From: Oxytricha trifallax
Taxonomy: Eukaryota; Ciliophora; Spirotrichea; Sporadotrichida; Oxytrichidae
Assembly (NCBI GenBank): GCA_000711775.1
Contig: ARYC01001189.1
Span: 1 to 64,000 of the forward strand
Length of the DNA stretch: 64,000 bases
Direction of reading: 5' to 3'
In this document: positions 22,510 through 34,028 of the stretch, one piece after another
Position numbering within the stretch: position 1 is the stretch's first letter
Layout of the letters: each line of letters starts with the position of its first letter
The notes under the pieces: generated by a model
Seen by the model: the letters and a program-made list of their open reading frames with translations, nothing else
Databases searched by the model: none
Told to the model about the DNA's origin: nothing
Made by a program: the position numbers and the translations under genes

Positions 22510-24658
22510 TCATTTGACTCTATTAACAAAGTTAGTATCATCAGAAAGCATTGAAAATTTGAAATTATCTGGATCAAAAGAGTAATTATCAAAGTTTCCT
22601 CTCGACTCTACCGGAGTCTCATTTAAGTTTTCTTTCGTAAATTCCTTATCAAAGTATCTGCAATCATTTTAGTTACTCTATAAAAACGTGGTAATTTATG
22701 AATAGATTTTTCTTACAATATAAGGAACATAGATAGGGTTAAAATTTTACTATGTGTATTCATTCCAATCGATTTTACTAAAAAACTTGTGTTTTTTAAT
22801 ATCTTTGATATCTTTTAGACGCTTTGATAAATCTTTAGTAAGCAACTTTTTTATCAAATCTCTGGCATCTTAGTTTTGAATATGTTCAACTTTCACTTCA
22901 TGAGTGAGAATTTTATTGAATAATTACTTTTTACTTCTGTCTACGAATGGTCCCTAAAGTGATTGAGATTGTTAATGTTGATTTTTTATGTAATCTTTAG
23001 AATTATGATTGTCTAAAGAAACTTACCCTACCAGAGAGCATTTCATAAATAAGTACTCCAAGACTCCATAAATCAGTATGAGTATCATATTTCTTATCTC
23101 TTACTACCTCAGGACTTAAATATTCTAAAGTTCCGCACACATAATTTGGATCATCTAATTCTAGCATTCCTTTTATTTTTATCTAGTCTTCCTGTTAAAT
23201 TTTAGCTAGTCCAAAATCAGCTAATTTGATAAACCCCTTTTTGTCCATGAGAATATTTTCAAGTTTTAGATCTCTACAATTTAAATCTAAAATTAGATAG
23301 ATGTATAATTACATACCTATAAATGATGCCCTTCTTATGAATATATTCCAAAGCCAGCAATATCTGAGCGCTGTATTCTCTCACTCTCTCAACATTGAAT
23401 TTTCCACTTTCCTGCAAATGCATAAACAATTCACCTGCATCCATAAATTCAAAGACCATGTAGAAGCGTTTTGAGTTTTAAAATGCGTATTGAAGTGATA
23501 TTATGTTTGGATGGCGTAGTCTTGTCATAATTCTGTATAAAATTTTAATAAATTTGACTTTAATTTAATTCAAAAAATAAGATAAATTCAGTAATTACAC
23601 TTAAATTGACTTACTTTCTTTCGAGAATTGCATATTACAAAGAATCATGTTAAATTAGATAATCTTTTTTAATTGCTTTAATTGCATAAATTTCATTGTC
23701 TCTTTTAAATTTCGCTTTGTAAACTTTTCCATAAGCACCTAGAACAATAAAAATTAAAATATGTATAATTAGTATTCTAATTAAGAATTTAAAATATAAT
23801 TAAAATATTTAATATTCACCTCTGCCTACAACCTTAATGATGTTGAAATCTTCCAATTTGACTCTATCTTCCTTGTAAGCAGGCAGATTGTTTGATGAAC
23901 CAAATTATGAGTAAAAATTATGCATTATATAGTCTAATTAACAATGATATGGTAAATATTCTAATTTTATATGAGTTTAAGGGAGTGTCAACCCCAAAAC
24001 CTGTTATGGAGACATTATTTGAAGATTCAAACATCATTGTAGGGGTGGGGGAAGTGGTACCGGTAAAGCAAGTTAATCTTATTTCTGAGGGTGTCTGGGA
24101 TGCGTCATCTCTTCCGGTTAACATAGATGAGGGAATTTTATTCTTCAAGCCTCGATGAACTACATTTCCTGCAAAACCATCTTTCACATCTTAGTATATA
24201 AATAATAAGTGAGCTAATTCTTCTATGGTGCTTTATTGAAAGCTTATTATATGGTTAAATTTTTATAAATAAGTATTATGGAGATGTAAATGGCTTGCCT
24301 GACTAACTAATCCCCTTCAATTAATCATAGTAGTCATTGATTATGAATGTTTTGTGTTCTTCATCTTGTACTTGAGATATCTTACTGATATTGAATACTG
24401 AATTATCGTATGAATAGTCATCTTTAAATCTTTTATCACCATTTTAATCTTTGCTGTTTATTTTGACATCCTATGAATATATTGTATTAGAAATACTGAA
24501 ATATTAGAGATTGTAAGAGCCAATATTACCAGAGAGTAGAGTAATATAAGTAAAAAATGGAATATCATACTTACTTTTGAGTGTAATCTATGTTAATCTA
24601 GAGTTTGTAGCTTTGGGTTTTCTTACTACTAATTAGGCTTTGATTGACCTTTACCCAT
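22510..24658 (-). CDS. AGC-family protein kinase with N-myristoylation-type start
   Basis: ATG at 24658 gives [16 protein letters not shown]; Gly2 with Ser6 fits N-myristoylation. A donor/acceptor pair (GTAAGTATG ... TTCATAG, about 24590-24475) joins HSK to [14 protein letters not shown] regulatory N-terminal region includes [20 protein letters not shown]. The kinase domain has [16 protein letters not shown] (P-loop, near 23800), [11 protein letters not shown] (catalytic Lys), [11 protein letters not shown] (near 23440), then [13 protein letters not shown] and LADFGLAKI (near 23230), [29 protein letters not shown], and an AGC-type tail with [10 protein letters not shown] and the hydrophobic motif [10 protein letters not shown] near 22590. 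All key catalytic residues are visible. It ends at TGA 22510-22512. Breaks occur near 24260-24190, 23970-23890, 23820-23740, 23630-23520, 23320-23275 and 23010-22960. Confidence 0.85.
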
Positions 24659-24919
24659 TACTAATTAATTAAATTAATTTAAAATTGATAATCTCAATTT
24701 TTTATATACTTTAAACATCATTAAATTAGATAAAACATCAATTAAACTAACAAACAGCAGATTTGAATTAAACTACTATCCTTATTCAAATCACTTTAAT
24801 ATTATTAACATTTTTGGATATTTTTTTATTGGATATATTTTAATACCCCACTCTTTAATCTTATCTTGAAAGAATTACTGAAGCACTTTAAGGCCTAGCT
24901 TGACTTTATTTCCTATTAA

Positions 24920-26711
24920 TCAACTTAGAAAATGAAAACTAATTACTATATATATGCAATACTAATAAAAAACATTAAAACTGAATAAATTGTCTGAATA
25001 TTTATTTACAAACTAATCTTTTTTGTGCATATTGTTATGTTATTTGACGTATAAACCACACATCACTTCTCTCAGCTGTTCTTTATTCATGCTTATAATG
25101 TCTAAAGAAGGTGAGAAATGCAAATCATGATTATTTTATTAGCTGATTTTAGATATTGATTATTACTTCGATGCTTTACCTGAAATTTATATAGATTTTT
25201 TCCAATTCGGGATTGAGCTTTTTGCTATATCTAGATTTTTATAGGGAGAAAATATCGTATTAGTGTTTCTCTTTCCAGCTTTCTTAGCGGAAAATTGATT
25301 AATTTAACATTATAAGTTAAGCGATGTCAATTCTATAAAAATGATGTTTAAAATTTTAGAAAGTGAGAAGTTATAGCTAGTTTTATATGGATTTCTCTCA
25401 TCTTAATATGGTTATTCATCTCCCGACAGCTATGATAAATCCACAGAATCAAAATCATTGTCGTTTTCTTCACTTTTTTCAAATAGTTGCTCATTATTTC
25501 CCATTGTATCTCTATTTATTTTTCTAAGAACTTGAAATTCTTGGGCTGGTTGATTTTCATATATAGATGTTGAATCAGGATCCAGATTGTCAAAGCTTAA
25601 TTTTATGCGAAAAGGTTGCTAAAATAGTTTACTTTGCCGTATTTTTTAAAGTTTTTAAGCGATTTCAATTTCTTTGTTAGTTTTAGAAATGTATCTTAAT
25701 GTCAGCTTGTCATAGGCGTTTAATTAGAAAAATATTGAAACAAGTATAAATAATAATTAAATTACAGATTTCGAAGAGATTTTAAATGAGTAGTATCTTC
25801 ATTAACTTCAACTTATTTTTACATATAATCAAGTTACTAAGATTTTGGTCTCTCTATAAACAATTCATTAATTTAAAACAGTTTAAAAAAGTTAACTTTC
25901 CTTTAATTAATTTAGGATTTATTGATATATTAGATTTATAACAACTTCTTATAAGTTCTATGAGCTTACTTATATTCATACATGCATTATTATGATAATT
26001 ATTCTAGCATCTATGTTTCGTCCATTTGCACATTAATTTTTCTGATCTTTCTATTTTTTTATCTTTTTATGTTGCCCTATACTATTTTGTTTTTAGTACC
26101 ACTAGTATAATTATTTTCATCATAATTATCAATTTCTCTTTTATTCTTTGAAGCTGAAGTTTAAGGCCTTGGTTTTTAAATCTCCTTATAAGTATTGCTG
26201 AATTACTACTTCAATAATTGCTGTTATTGATCAAATTCTCTATTAAAAATCTTTTTAAGTTCATAATCTACATCTTCAGCTGAGAGACCAACATTCTGCT
26301 CTGATTCTATTCTTCTGATTAGTTTCTCGCATTTTTAATGTGAAGAAATGGGAAAGTCTAAATTCAAATTTTAAATAAGCATTAGTTTGTTATAAAGTTC
26401 AATAAAATAATGATAAAATAATTAAAGTCTTAAGATAAGTAATCAGGTACCTTTTTATTGCTTGTAAAAGTTTTCAATAATTTCTGACTTCTAATCTAAT
26501 CTTTTTCTTCTTATTGAATTTTAGTAACTTTATCTCCATAAATATTTAAATCCCCACTTTATATAAGATTCTGATCATTAAGTGTAAAGTTATTTACTTT
26601 CAGGTTGTTTTTTAGTTTTTACTATTTTTCTTAAAGTTTTTCCATTCTTTGCAGTTACTTATCATTATAAAAATTGTCTTTACTTTCTAAAAATGAAAGT
26701 TTTTTGCCCAT
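24920..26711 (-). CDS. Gln/Lys-rich coiled-coil protein of unknown function
   Basis: ATG at 26711 (MGKKLSFLESKDNFYNDKQL) begins a charged coiled coil (RMEKLQEKQQKLKNNLKV). After an AT-rich gap near 26440-26340 a second helical region reads CEKLIRRIESEQNVGLSAED and LLKQQFSNTYKEIQKPRPQT, then basic RQKNRKIRKINVQMDE. After gaps near 25980-25830 and 25760-25640 comes an acidic stretch (NNEQLFEKSEENDNDFDSVD near 25470). From about 25440 the frame is open to TGA 24920-24922 and includes MNKEQLREVMCGLYVK near 25070. The GK start could also be myristoylated. Family not recognised. Confidence 0.55.
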
Positions 26712-26759
26712 TTATATACTTGCTTTTGTTAATCAGCGAAGATTTTATTTATTAATGCA

Positions 26760-27066
26760 TTTTTAGCATATAAAAATGGTAAACAAATTCAAATTTTAAA
26801 AATAGTTTCAAACAAATTACATATAAAATATTAAAGAAAAGTACTAGACTTAAGCTTTTCATCATTAAATCCAGAATCATTATTAAATTCCTAATGACTT
26901 TACTTCCTGCTTTACCCATTTTATGACTATTTTAACATAGTAGAATTTCGCTTTATTTGCTGTTATGAATTTAAGATATCCCTGCTACTGCCATTTTTAT
27001 TTTGAACCTTATTTGTTAAATTGGAATCCCCAGATAAAATAGTAAATCTTCTCTACATCCAGTTAT
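26760..27066. other. AT-rich flank of the palindromic element
   Basis: No coding block is supported. The last part before 27066 carries a stretch related to the right flank (AAAATAGTAA near 27036), interrupted by about 18 extra bases. Confidence 0.35.
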
Positions 27067-27670
27067 TATTGTTAAAATAGATGAAAATAGGAAATTTGAG
27101 AAATTAATAGTAATGTATTAGTTTAAATTAATTATAACTGTCAAGAATTAGGAGTGTGCTTAATGCTAGTTAGTTTTAAAATTATTAATTAATTAAATCA
27201 GTAATTAATATATATTATTAGTTGTCTAGTGGTCTGGCCATAGTTTTTAATGGTCTAGTGGTCTGGCCAGGGTTTTTGGTGGTCTCACCGAAGCTAAGGA
27301 TGCATCTATTGTAGACGAAGTAAACGGAGATCAATACTACATCAATTTAACTGTCAGCGACGACATCAACACCGACTCCGCCGTTACCGGTGCTATCTTC
27401 CAGACATCAACTTCTACCAACTCAGGATGAACATCCTTGAAAATCTTGAACTTGTTACAAGAGGCATTGAGAAAGTTTCACTAGTAAGTACCGTGTCATA
27501 CACCCGGCCAGACCACTAATAATATATATTAATTACTGATTTAATTAATTAATAATTTTAAAACTAATTAGCATTAAGAACACTCCTAATTCATGACAGT
27601 TATAACTAATTTAAACTAATACATTACTATTAATTTCTCAAATTTCCTATTTTTATCTATTTTAACAATA
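27067..27670. mobile_element. Palindromic element: 155-base inverted arms around a GC-richer core
   Basis: The left arm 27067-27221 and right arm 27516-27670 are reverse complements with about half a dozen mismatches by eye. The core (about 27270-27490) is clearly GC-richer and coding-like on the plus strand: GGLTEAKDASIVDEVNG, DQYYINLTVSDDINTDS, then a TGA near 27428, and in another frame MNILENLELVTRGIEKV. No transposase is seen. Options are a MITE or foldback transposon that captured an exon, or a germline inverted duplication around an MDS. The core's cystatin-like feel (GG near the start, YYI.LTV strand) is weak and not claimed. Confidence 0.7.
27224..27269 (+). repeat. Tandem copies of GTCTAGTGGTCTGGCCA
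   Basis: Two copies of this 17-mer, at 27224-27240 and 27253-27269, 12 bases apart at the inner edge of the left arm. A related inverted copy (GGCCAGACCACTA, 27506-27518) sits at the inner edge of the right arm. Such repeated inner-edge motifs could be binding sites for an excision enzyme or duplication scars. Confidence 0.7.
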
Positions 27671-27975
27671 TTACTATTTTATTTATTAAATTGGGGGTTT
27701 AATTGAGCTTGAGCCATAGTTGGCATTAATTTGAACAGCTTTGTTTTTCATCTTTCTAGGCTGTGGAAAGTTTTAGTTGGATTCGATAATAGAGAAGAGG
27801 ACATTTTATTTTAATTTTAATTTTAATTCAATTTCAATCTATTGTTTCTATAATAATGAGGGTTATGAGTATTTATTCGAGAGGAATATAGTATATAAAA
27901 AGTTAAATTGATAGGCAAATTTGAAATTACAATTTCAAAATATAAATAAAACAGAAATTAAAAATACTTAGAAAA

Positions 27976-29200
27976 ATGGAATCAATAATTGGCTCAGACT
28001 TTGATAAACCAGATTTGATTAGTAACCTATATTCTAACCCTCATAGATAATGCCTAGATTAAATAACATATCTATAATAAATCTCGCAGAAAATTAAATC
28101 TGAACTTGTAAGATATTAAGAAGTTATTTAATCATTGCTAAGTTATTCGATTTTTATAGGACTTAATGCCCGTGAAAGAATATACATATAACAGAGTGAA
28201 ACATGGCGATGAAGGAGATGAAAAATCAGTTTAAGAGATAAAAACTATAAAACCCCAAAAGTCCATGTTAGAAGAAGACATTTTTTAGGATCCTGAAGAA
28301 GAGAGAGAACGATATCTTCGCATGTTTTTACCAGACTACTAGTCTGAAAGTAGTGATATACAAGAGAGCTAAGCTAATGTGATTTAACTGTAGCAATTGA
28401 AGAATTTGAATCACAGACATGAAGTATTCTCATCAGATGATTCTTTGCGAAGAGCAAGTGACTCTGATATAATTGGAGACACAGACTATCAAAAATCAAT
28501 GAAGCCTGGTCACACTTACAATTCATAGATGTAGGATTCGTTTAATCAGAGAGATTCTTAATACTACTCTAGGAGTAGACTATAAAATGAAGGGGACTCT
28601 GATTAATTAGAGGAGATTGATTTTCAACTTACAATGACATAGAAAGGTTAAACTTTGTAATAGTAAAGTTTGAAAAATGGTGGAGCTAGTAAAAAATAAG
28701 TGACTTTCAAAAACCCATTTGATTTAAGTAATTAAGATCCTTCCATGATAACAAGGAGAGATCTTCCCAATATAGCACAGTCAATCATTTCAGAAAAGCT
28801 TCTTACTATAAAAGAAGACTTATAGTAAATTTATGATAAAAACACTTCAGTTCAAGACTCAATCAGTGAGTAGTATCATTGTGACAACATTAAAGTTCTG
28901 GAAGTTGTTCTAGAGCACATTTTATTTCACTGGGATGATATAATGGAAGTATTAATTGATGATTTGCTTGAAGAAGAAGCTTTGGAGATGAACAAAATTG
29001 AAGATATGAAAAGAGGCAAGGGGTTAAGGTATTAAAATAATGAAAATACAGATTAGAGCAAAAAGGCTAGAAATTCTAAACTTGCAGATAAATCAATACA
29101 TGGGAAATTTCATGATTATAGATCTGTTGATGTAAGAGACATTTTAAAGATTTTCGATGAATATAAAGAAGCTGAGACTTCAATTAAAAACAGACTTTGA
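27976..29200 (+). CDS. Gln/Asp/Ser-rich hypothetical protein, about 390 residues, one intron
   Basis: ATG at 27976 (MESIIGSDFDKPDLISNLYS). A 52-base GT..AG intron (28108-28159) joins KSEL to DLMPVKEYTYNRVKHGDEG in frame. Then one uninterrupted frame runs to TGA 29198-29200. The middle is acidic and Gln/Ser-rich (ESSDIQESQANVIQLQQ near 28340). The C-terminal third is helical: NIKVLEVVLEHILFHWDDIM near 28890, EEEALEMNKIEDMKRGKG, and FHDYRSVDVRDILKIFDEY near 29115. It is one of the few genes here with no obvious IES. Family not recognised. Confidence 0.7.
28108..28159 (+). other. Spliceosomal intron, 52 bases
   Basis: GTAAGATATT ... TTTTTATAG. Without removal the frame reaches a TGA near 28206; with removal it stays open for about 1 kb. 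Confidence 0.75.
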
Positions 29201-29284
29201 AATAATTTTATACTTAACTTTTAAATTGCTACTTAATATTAGTTTAAACTAGCTTTAATTCCAAACGATAAGCTATTCTTAATT

Positions 29285-30319
29285 TCACAATTTTTTCACG
29301 AACTACTCCCCAGTTAACAGCTCATTATATAATAATTTTTCATGATCTTTGATTCTCATTTGCTATTACCATGCCTTTCTATATATCTATTTTTATTGCT
29401 TTTCTTTCTCAACTTGATCTTGTCTCTCGTTTATTAAAACTTATGAGGCAGCTGCTAGATTTTAAAGTTCTTCAATTCTTTCAATATCTTACTAAGTTCT
29501 CTTCTTTTCTGATTTGCTCTACATTTATTATTTTAGTTCCTTTTCAATTTATTGCTTCCTTTGGGTTTCCTTGTCTATTTGGTATTTATGTTTTTAATTA
29601 TTTAAAAGCATTATATTCTAACTTTATTGATTAATTATTAGTTATCTTTAAACTTATGAATGTAAAACATTTTTTTATTTTTGTTTTTCTTCGGTTTCCT
29701 CTGGTCCATAATTAGTATTAACTTTTTCTCTCAACCTCTAAATTTCAGACTGATCTCTCCTTTTCTTCTCATCCATTTAAATCTCAAGTATCTTCTTGGT
29801 ATCTTACTTCTCTTTTTACTTCCTTGCTTGTATAGCTCTCATAGTCAGTGTTTCATTCAGAACTTAATCTTTAATTTGTTCTTTGGCTTGAATTTTATGC
29901 TACTCCTAACTGACTAGGTCTCTCTCATATCGATCTAAAGCCACTTCCATATTGGATTTTATGTGAGAATCATCTGTTCTACGATAGGGATAGTGCTTGT
30001 TGGGTTTTAAGAAGTGTGGATATTAAGTCAAGTAGTCAGTTGACACTCTACCATTTAGTGAATTCTTGAATTGAGTAGATTAATTTGCTTCATCTATGAG
30101 CCATTAATTACTGCTATTTTTAGTGTGTCTAGGTTAAGAGCCACTCGTTCTTTAAGATCTTCCTTGTAGATGTCTCTACAGATCCTCGTTCATTACTCCT
30201 CTTTCTTGAATTCTACGTTGTTCGATCTACTCGCCATGAGTGAATGGGAAGAAATTTATCCTGAAATCTTGGTTATCTTTACGATCTTTGTTGTCTCTCT
30301 CTATTTTTTCTTGTCTACC
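29285..30319 (-). CDS. Long charged coiled-coil protein (cilium/cytoskeleton-type composition)
   Basis: The frame is open from just after a TGA at 30320-30322 to TGA 29285-29287. It reads GRQEKIERDNKDRKDNQDFR, FFPFTHGEQIEQRRIQERGV, SNMEVALDRYERDLVSQEQH (near 29940), then long helical stretches such as HKYQIDKETQRKQQIEKELK (near 29560) and YRKAWQQQMRIKDHEKLLYN (near 29370). Composition and heptads recall trichohyalin/plectin-type axonemal proteins, but this is only resemblance. The start is unresolved: a frame with ATGs at 30364 and 30352 (MRSEFIKENT) runs in the same phase straight into the TGA at 30320. Thus a small IES or intron there, or a downstream start, must be assumed. Confidence 0.55.
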
Positions 30320-30590
30320 TCAAGTGTTTTCTTTGATGAATTCACTTCGCATTTTTATTAACATTTCATATTTTTGTTTTCTGTTTTAAGTCAGTTGCTC
30401 TTTCAAATCTCTTAGAAGTTAACTCTCAGCTTCACGGTTTTACTATAACATTAACACAATTAAGATTTGGAAAATCATTCGAAATAAATAGAATCAAATA
30501 AAATTGTGTCAACATGATTAGAAAATAAATTTATTATCAATAGTAAATTATATAATTTAAAGCCCCTATATTCTATTTTATTTTAGATCT

Positions 30591-32818
30591 TCAATTTTGT
30601 ATCCTCAAATTTAAAATATAATATTTTTATACTTTTTTTAATTTTCCAAAGATCATTTGTATATATTAGCAATAGCGTTCTAAATCTCTTGAATTTAATT
30701 TGGTACTCATCTAGAATAAGTGATCATTTATAGGTCCTCCAGAACTTTGCGCTTTTTGTATTAAAATATTTAGCAGAATTAGTAAAAAAAAAATCATTAA
30801 AAATTATACCCCTTATAGAAAAGGATGTTAAATTGAATTTGGTATTAATTTTTATATTAAAATTCTAATAATATAAAAAGCTTAACTTTAGGAATCAAAG
30901 CAAACCTTTTTACCAAACCTAGTATGCACTCCATTTGCAAACATGCCTGGAAAGCCAGGGATTAAAATTCCATTTTTTTAATTAATATCTTATATCTATG
31001 AGTATGTTAGCTTTCCATATTAAGAAAAGGCATTCTGTGGGTTTGGATTTGACATATTTATAAACGAGTTGATAAGATTAGTACGTAATAATATTTATTT
31101 ATACAATAGTGATAAATTTTTTAAGTTGATATTCCCACCTTAGCTGTCTGTTGAGCTCAAATGCGAAGTTTACTACATCAAAGTGATTTAATAATATAAT
31201 TTAAACAGAATATTTTGCTACTTATTATTAGTTACTTACAGGTTTAGTTTGGCTGGTGGCATAAGTTTAAGGTGTCCTAGTGGAAATTTGATTGCTTTAT
31301 GTTCTCACAGATTAACTATCATTTCCTCCTTGTGTGCTATTAAATCCGTTTTTCAATGCGAAATTCTTAAAGATTTGTCTTCTTTGAGATCTTGTAAAGC
31401 TGCCACAACTTGTCACTGATTACTGATCAATATCTTTCCTTAGTCTGAAGATTTAGTGAGTTAAATTTCTAAAAAGAAAAATATTAATAATAACTTATTA
31501 AAAAAAGCTTACTCGAAGGTTAGTTTTGAGTTTATTATTCTTAAGAAACCAATTCTAAGATTTAATTTCACTTATAAGTCCTTTTTTATCGCATGAGTCT
31601 ATAGTAAACAATTTATTAGTGAAATATTGAGCATAGTTTTTTATTTGAAAATGAAATAATTTACTATATCTAAACTTACGATTTAGTTAAAAATCAAATT
31701 AAGAAAATAGGAAACTTAAGACTCATTTAAATCACAAACTTTCGCTATTGAACTAAAGCTTAATCTAACAATTTGCTATTTCGTCTAAAAATTATAATCA
31801 GATATTTATAAAACTCTTACCACTGTATAATTATAAAAAGTAAGATTAATTAAAATAAATAATTTATAAAATAAGGATTAAGATTGAAACGCTCAGCATC
31901 TTCATCGTATTTCAACTTCAAGCCGTCAACAAATTCAATATTTGGAACATAGTAGCAATTTATGCTTTGCTCATTGTTATTTTTTGAATTTATGTTATTT
32001 TAAATGTTTTAGGTTACGCTCAATCCAGCTTGAGATTTTCTATCAAGTTCCTTGCCATTTATCATGCTTAGCTTATCACAATTTATAAAATCATTGTCAT
32101 CACTATATGGGCTATTGGCGATGTTATTAATTTTTGAGATTTATCTATACAATTTTTCTGGTATGTAGGTTCCAGTGATGGGACACTAGACAATTCGCTA
32201 TTTATCTAAAACTTGGGATTTGAGATATTTAGTGTAGCCGCTCCAAACTCTGTACATTATTTTAAGTGTCTCCAATTACAGTTACTACAACAAAGTAGGA
32301 CTTTACTTTTAGTCTTGAGATTGTATTTTTGCATGATCTTATGCCTAGTCTTAATTACCTGTGAATTGAGAGTGAATTTTACTATAAATGCTCTAAAGTG
32401 GAGTCTAGCTCTAATAATCATTGATTTTGAGTTATTTGACTGCAATCTTGAACAAATCTGTTTCATGCAGTGATCCACCTAATTTGCTTAAATTATTAAT
32501 ATCTAGCTTAGTATCACTAAATAATGTCGAATTATTCAATGGTTTATTACTTATTATTGACTGATTTACAGATAGCTGCTTGGAATGATAAGGTTTGTGA
32601 AATATAGCAGCTGTTGATGGTTTAATTGGTTTATTTAATATACTGCTCTATGGAGATAGTGCTGTTATGAATTATTGCTAATATGGTTTTCAAACTAAAT
32701 AATTAAATTGGTAAAATTTATATATAGAATTAAAATATTAATACTAAGGTTAGATTTTTATGTCCTTGAGATCAGCTTAGGAATTTCTAAGCGATGTTCT
32801 TTAAGTAGCAACTGACAT
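30591..32818 (-). CDS. Gln/Ser/Asn-rich hypothetical protein
   Basis: ATG at 32818 (MSVATQRTSLRNSQADLKDI). Blocks follow at about 32690-32160 (ending CPITGTYIPEKLYR), 32080-31880 (KELDRKSQAGLSVTQNIQNN; YYVPNIEFVDGLKLKYDEDA), 31460-31240 (CGSFTRSQRRQIFKNFALKN) and 30780-30591 (SSGGPINDHLFQMSTKLNSR), with TGA at 30591-30593. The gaps are AT-rich IESs or introns. The motif VPNIEFVDGLKLKYDEDAERF is the most constrained-looking stretch. Family not recognised. Confidence 0.5.
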
Positions 32819-33000
32819 TAAAATAAATTAAATATAATTAAAATCGATATGCTTTGTTTATTTTACAAATTAAATCTTAAACATTAAAATTAAGTATCAA
32901 AATATTATTATCAAATTATTTCTAAATTAATCTTATATAAAATTAAAATTGTGGCAAGAAAAATAAAAATAATTAAATAGATAAAATAATTAACAATAAA

Positions 33001-33912
33001 ATGAACTCACTTCTGCAATTTTCCAGGAGAAACTTCGCCTTTACCTATCCTTGCCCTAGAAAGCTAAGAGAAATAGTGAGGATAAGTTTATTTGAGAAGG
33101 AACAGCCCTCTAAAATTGAGGAGGTTTGGAATGATTATCACAATGCAAAACCTCATGTAGTTTCTAAAGTAATCACTACTTAACATTACATGCAGTTATT
33201 GTCTAAGTAAGTTATTATAGCAAGGCTTTTGGGTCAAATTTACCAAAAATACATGATTTCATTAAGATAAATTTTTTAACTTAAATTTATAGTGGTTAGC
33301 ATTCACCTATGTTTATCTATCCAGTTCCAAAGGAAGCAGGCTATTTCATGTTACTCTCTCAGAATTAACAAAAATCTTTTGTAAAAATACCTTCCTGTTT
33401 CATAATTATTTAGATATTTACATATTTGGAAGACTTCAAGAAGAACCCCTTGGCTGCAAACCCCTATCTCGTTTTAACATGCTTTGATGAATTAGTGCGT
33501 AGTAAGGGTATTGCTTTAATCAGAGGAGATGTAATTGGGCAGTTGACCAAGGATGAGGGAGAAACCATCATGAATAAGCTTCTCAATAGTTTATCAATAA
33601 CTTATTAATAATTTATCTATAATACTTAAATACTATATAAATTCAACACTAAGGAATTTATTTTAGGTACTTCAATAGTTACTTGATAGATTCGTAATAT
33701 GAAAGGGTTAAATAATTCAATCACACTCCATAGCAATTTAATTATGAGGAATACTAGGAAGAAGCCATGACTGACTTTAAGAAAGTTCTTAACGAAGTTA
33801 AACTCACTAGACCTATAAATTTTATATTTTTTAATAATTATAATTAAATATTTTGATACCTAAGTAGAAGGATATCGGCAGACCAGTCTAACAAGGTTGG
33901 TGGCTTCAATGA
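33001..33912 (+). CDS. ATP11: ATP11-type mitochondrial F1-ATPase assembly factor
   Basis: ATG at 33001. RNFAFTYPCPRKLREIVRIS, then KIEEVWNDYHNAKPHVVSKV, matches the family start (P+xLxxIv+...I..iW..yH). A GT..AG intron (33207-33292) leads to MFIYPVPKEAGYFMLLSQNQ. Then come NPYLVLTCFDELVRSKGIAL, the family's Y.el...KGI.L motif, and RGDVIGQLTKDEGETIMNKL. A break near 33604-33667 can be closed on a TA repeat to give ITYFNSYLIDSQYERVKQFN, and a final break closes on ACCTA (TRP to KQKDIGRPVQQGWWLQ, TGA 33910-33912). Family knowledge: it chaperones the beta subunit during F1 assembly in the mitochondrial matrix. The Arg/aromatic-rich N-terminus suits an import signal. Confidence 0.8.
33207..33292 (+). 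other. Intron in the ATP11 gene
   Basis: GTAAGTTATT ... AAATTTATAG, 86 bases. Removal gives ...CTA TCT AA|T GGT TAG CAT TCA CCT ATG in frame. Confidence 0.65.
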
Positions 33913-34028
33913 TAATTAAGGAATATTAGGAATTATTAGTTTTATTTAAATAATAATTAGCTATCATGAAATCTATTGTCTTGATTTAATGAGTATACTA
34001 TGATAATATGTATTGTTAAATTTATAAG

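Noticed and set aside
23892..24187. Plus-strand frame with [12 protein letters not shown]
   Set aside because: Antisense of the regulatory N-terminal block of the AGC kinase ([19 protein letters not shown]).
29371..30361. Series of plus-strand hydrophobic frames suggesting a membrane protein
   Set aside because: They are the antisense of a Lys/Glu/Gln-rich coiled coil on the minus strand; coiled-coil antisense typically looks hydrophobic.
30900..31090. Plus-strand protein-like frame (MPGKPGIKIPFF; FCGFGFDIFINELIRLV)
   Set aside because: It lies within a minus-strand gene whose blocks flank it and whose own reading (GFPGMFANGVHTRFGKKV) is equally good; not enough evidence for a separate gene.
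32213..32478. Overlapping plus- and minus-strand frames
   Set aside because: Antisense and wrong-phase readings of a minus-strand Gln-rich block (KQLKINDYQSQTPLQSIYS).
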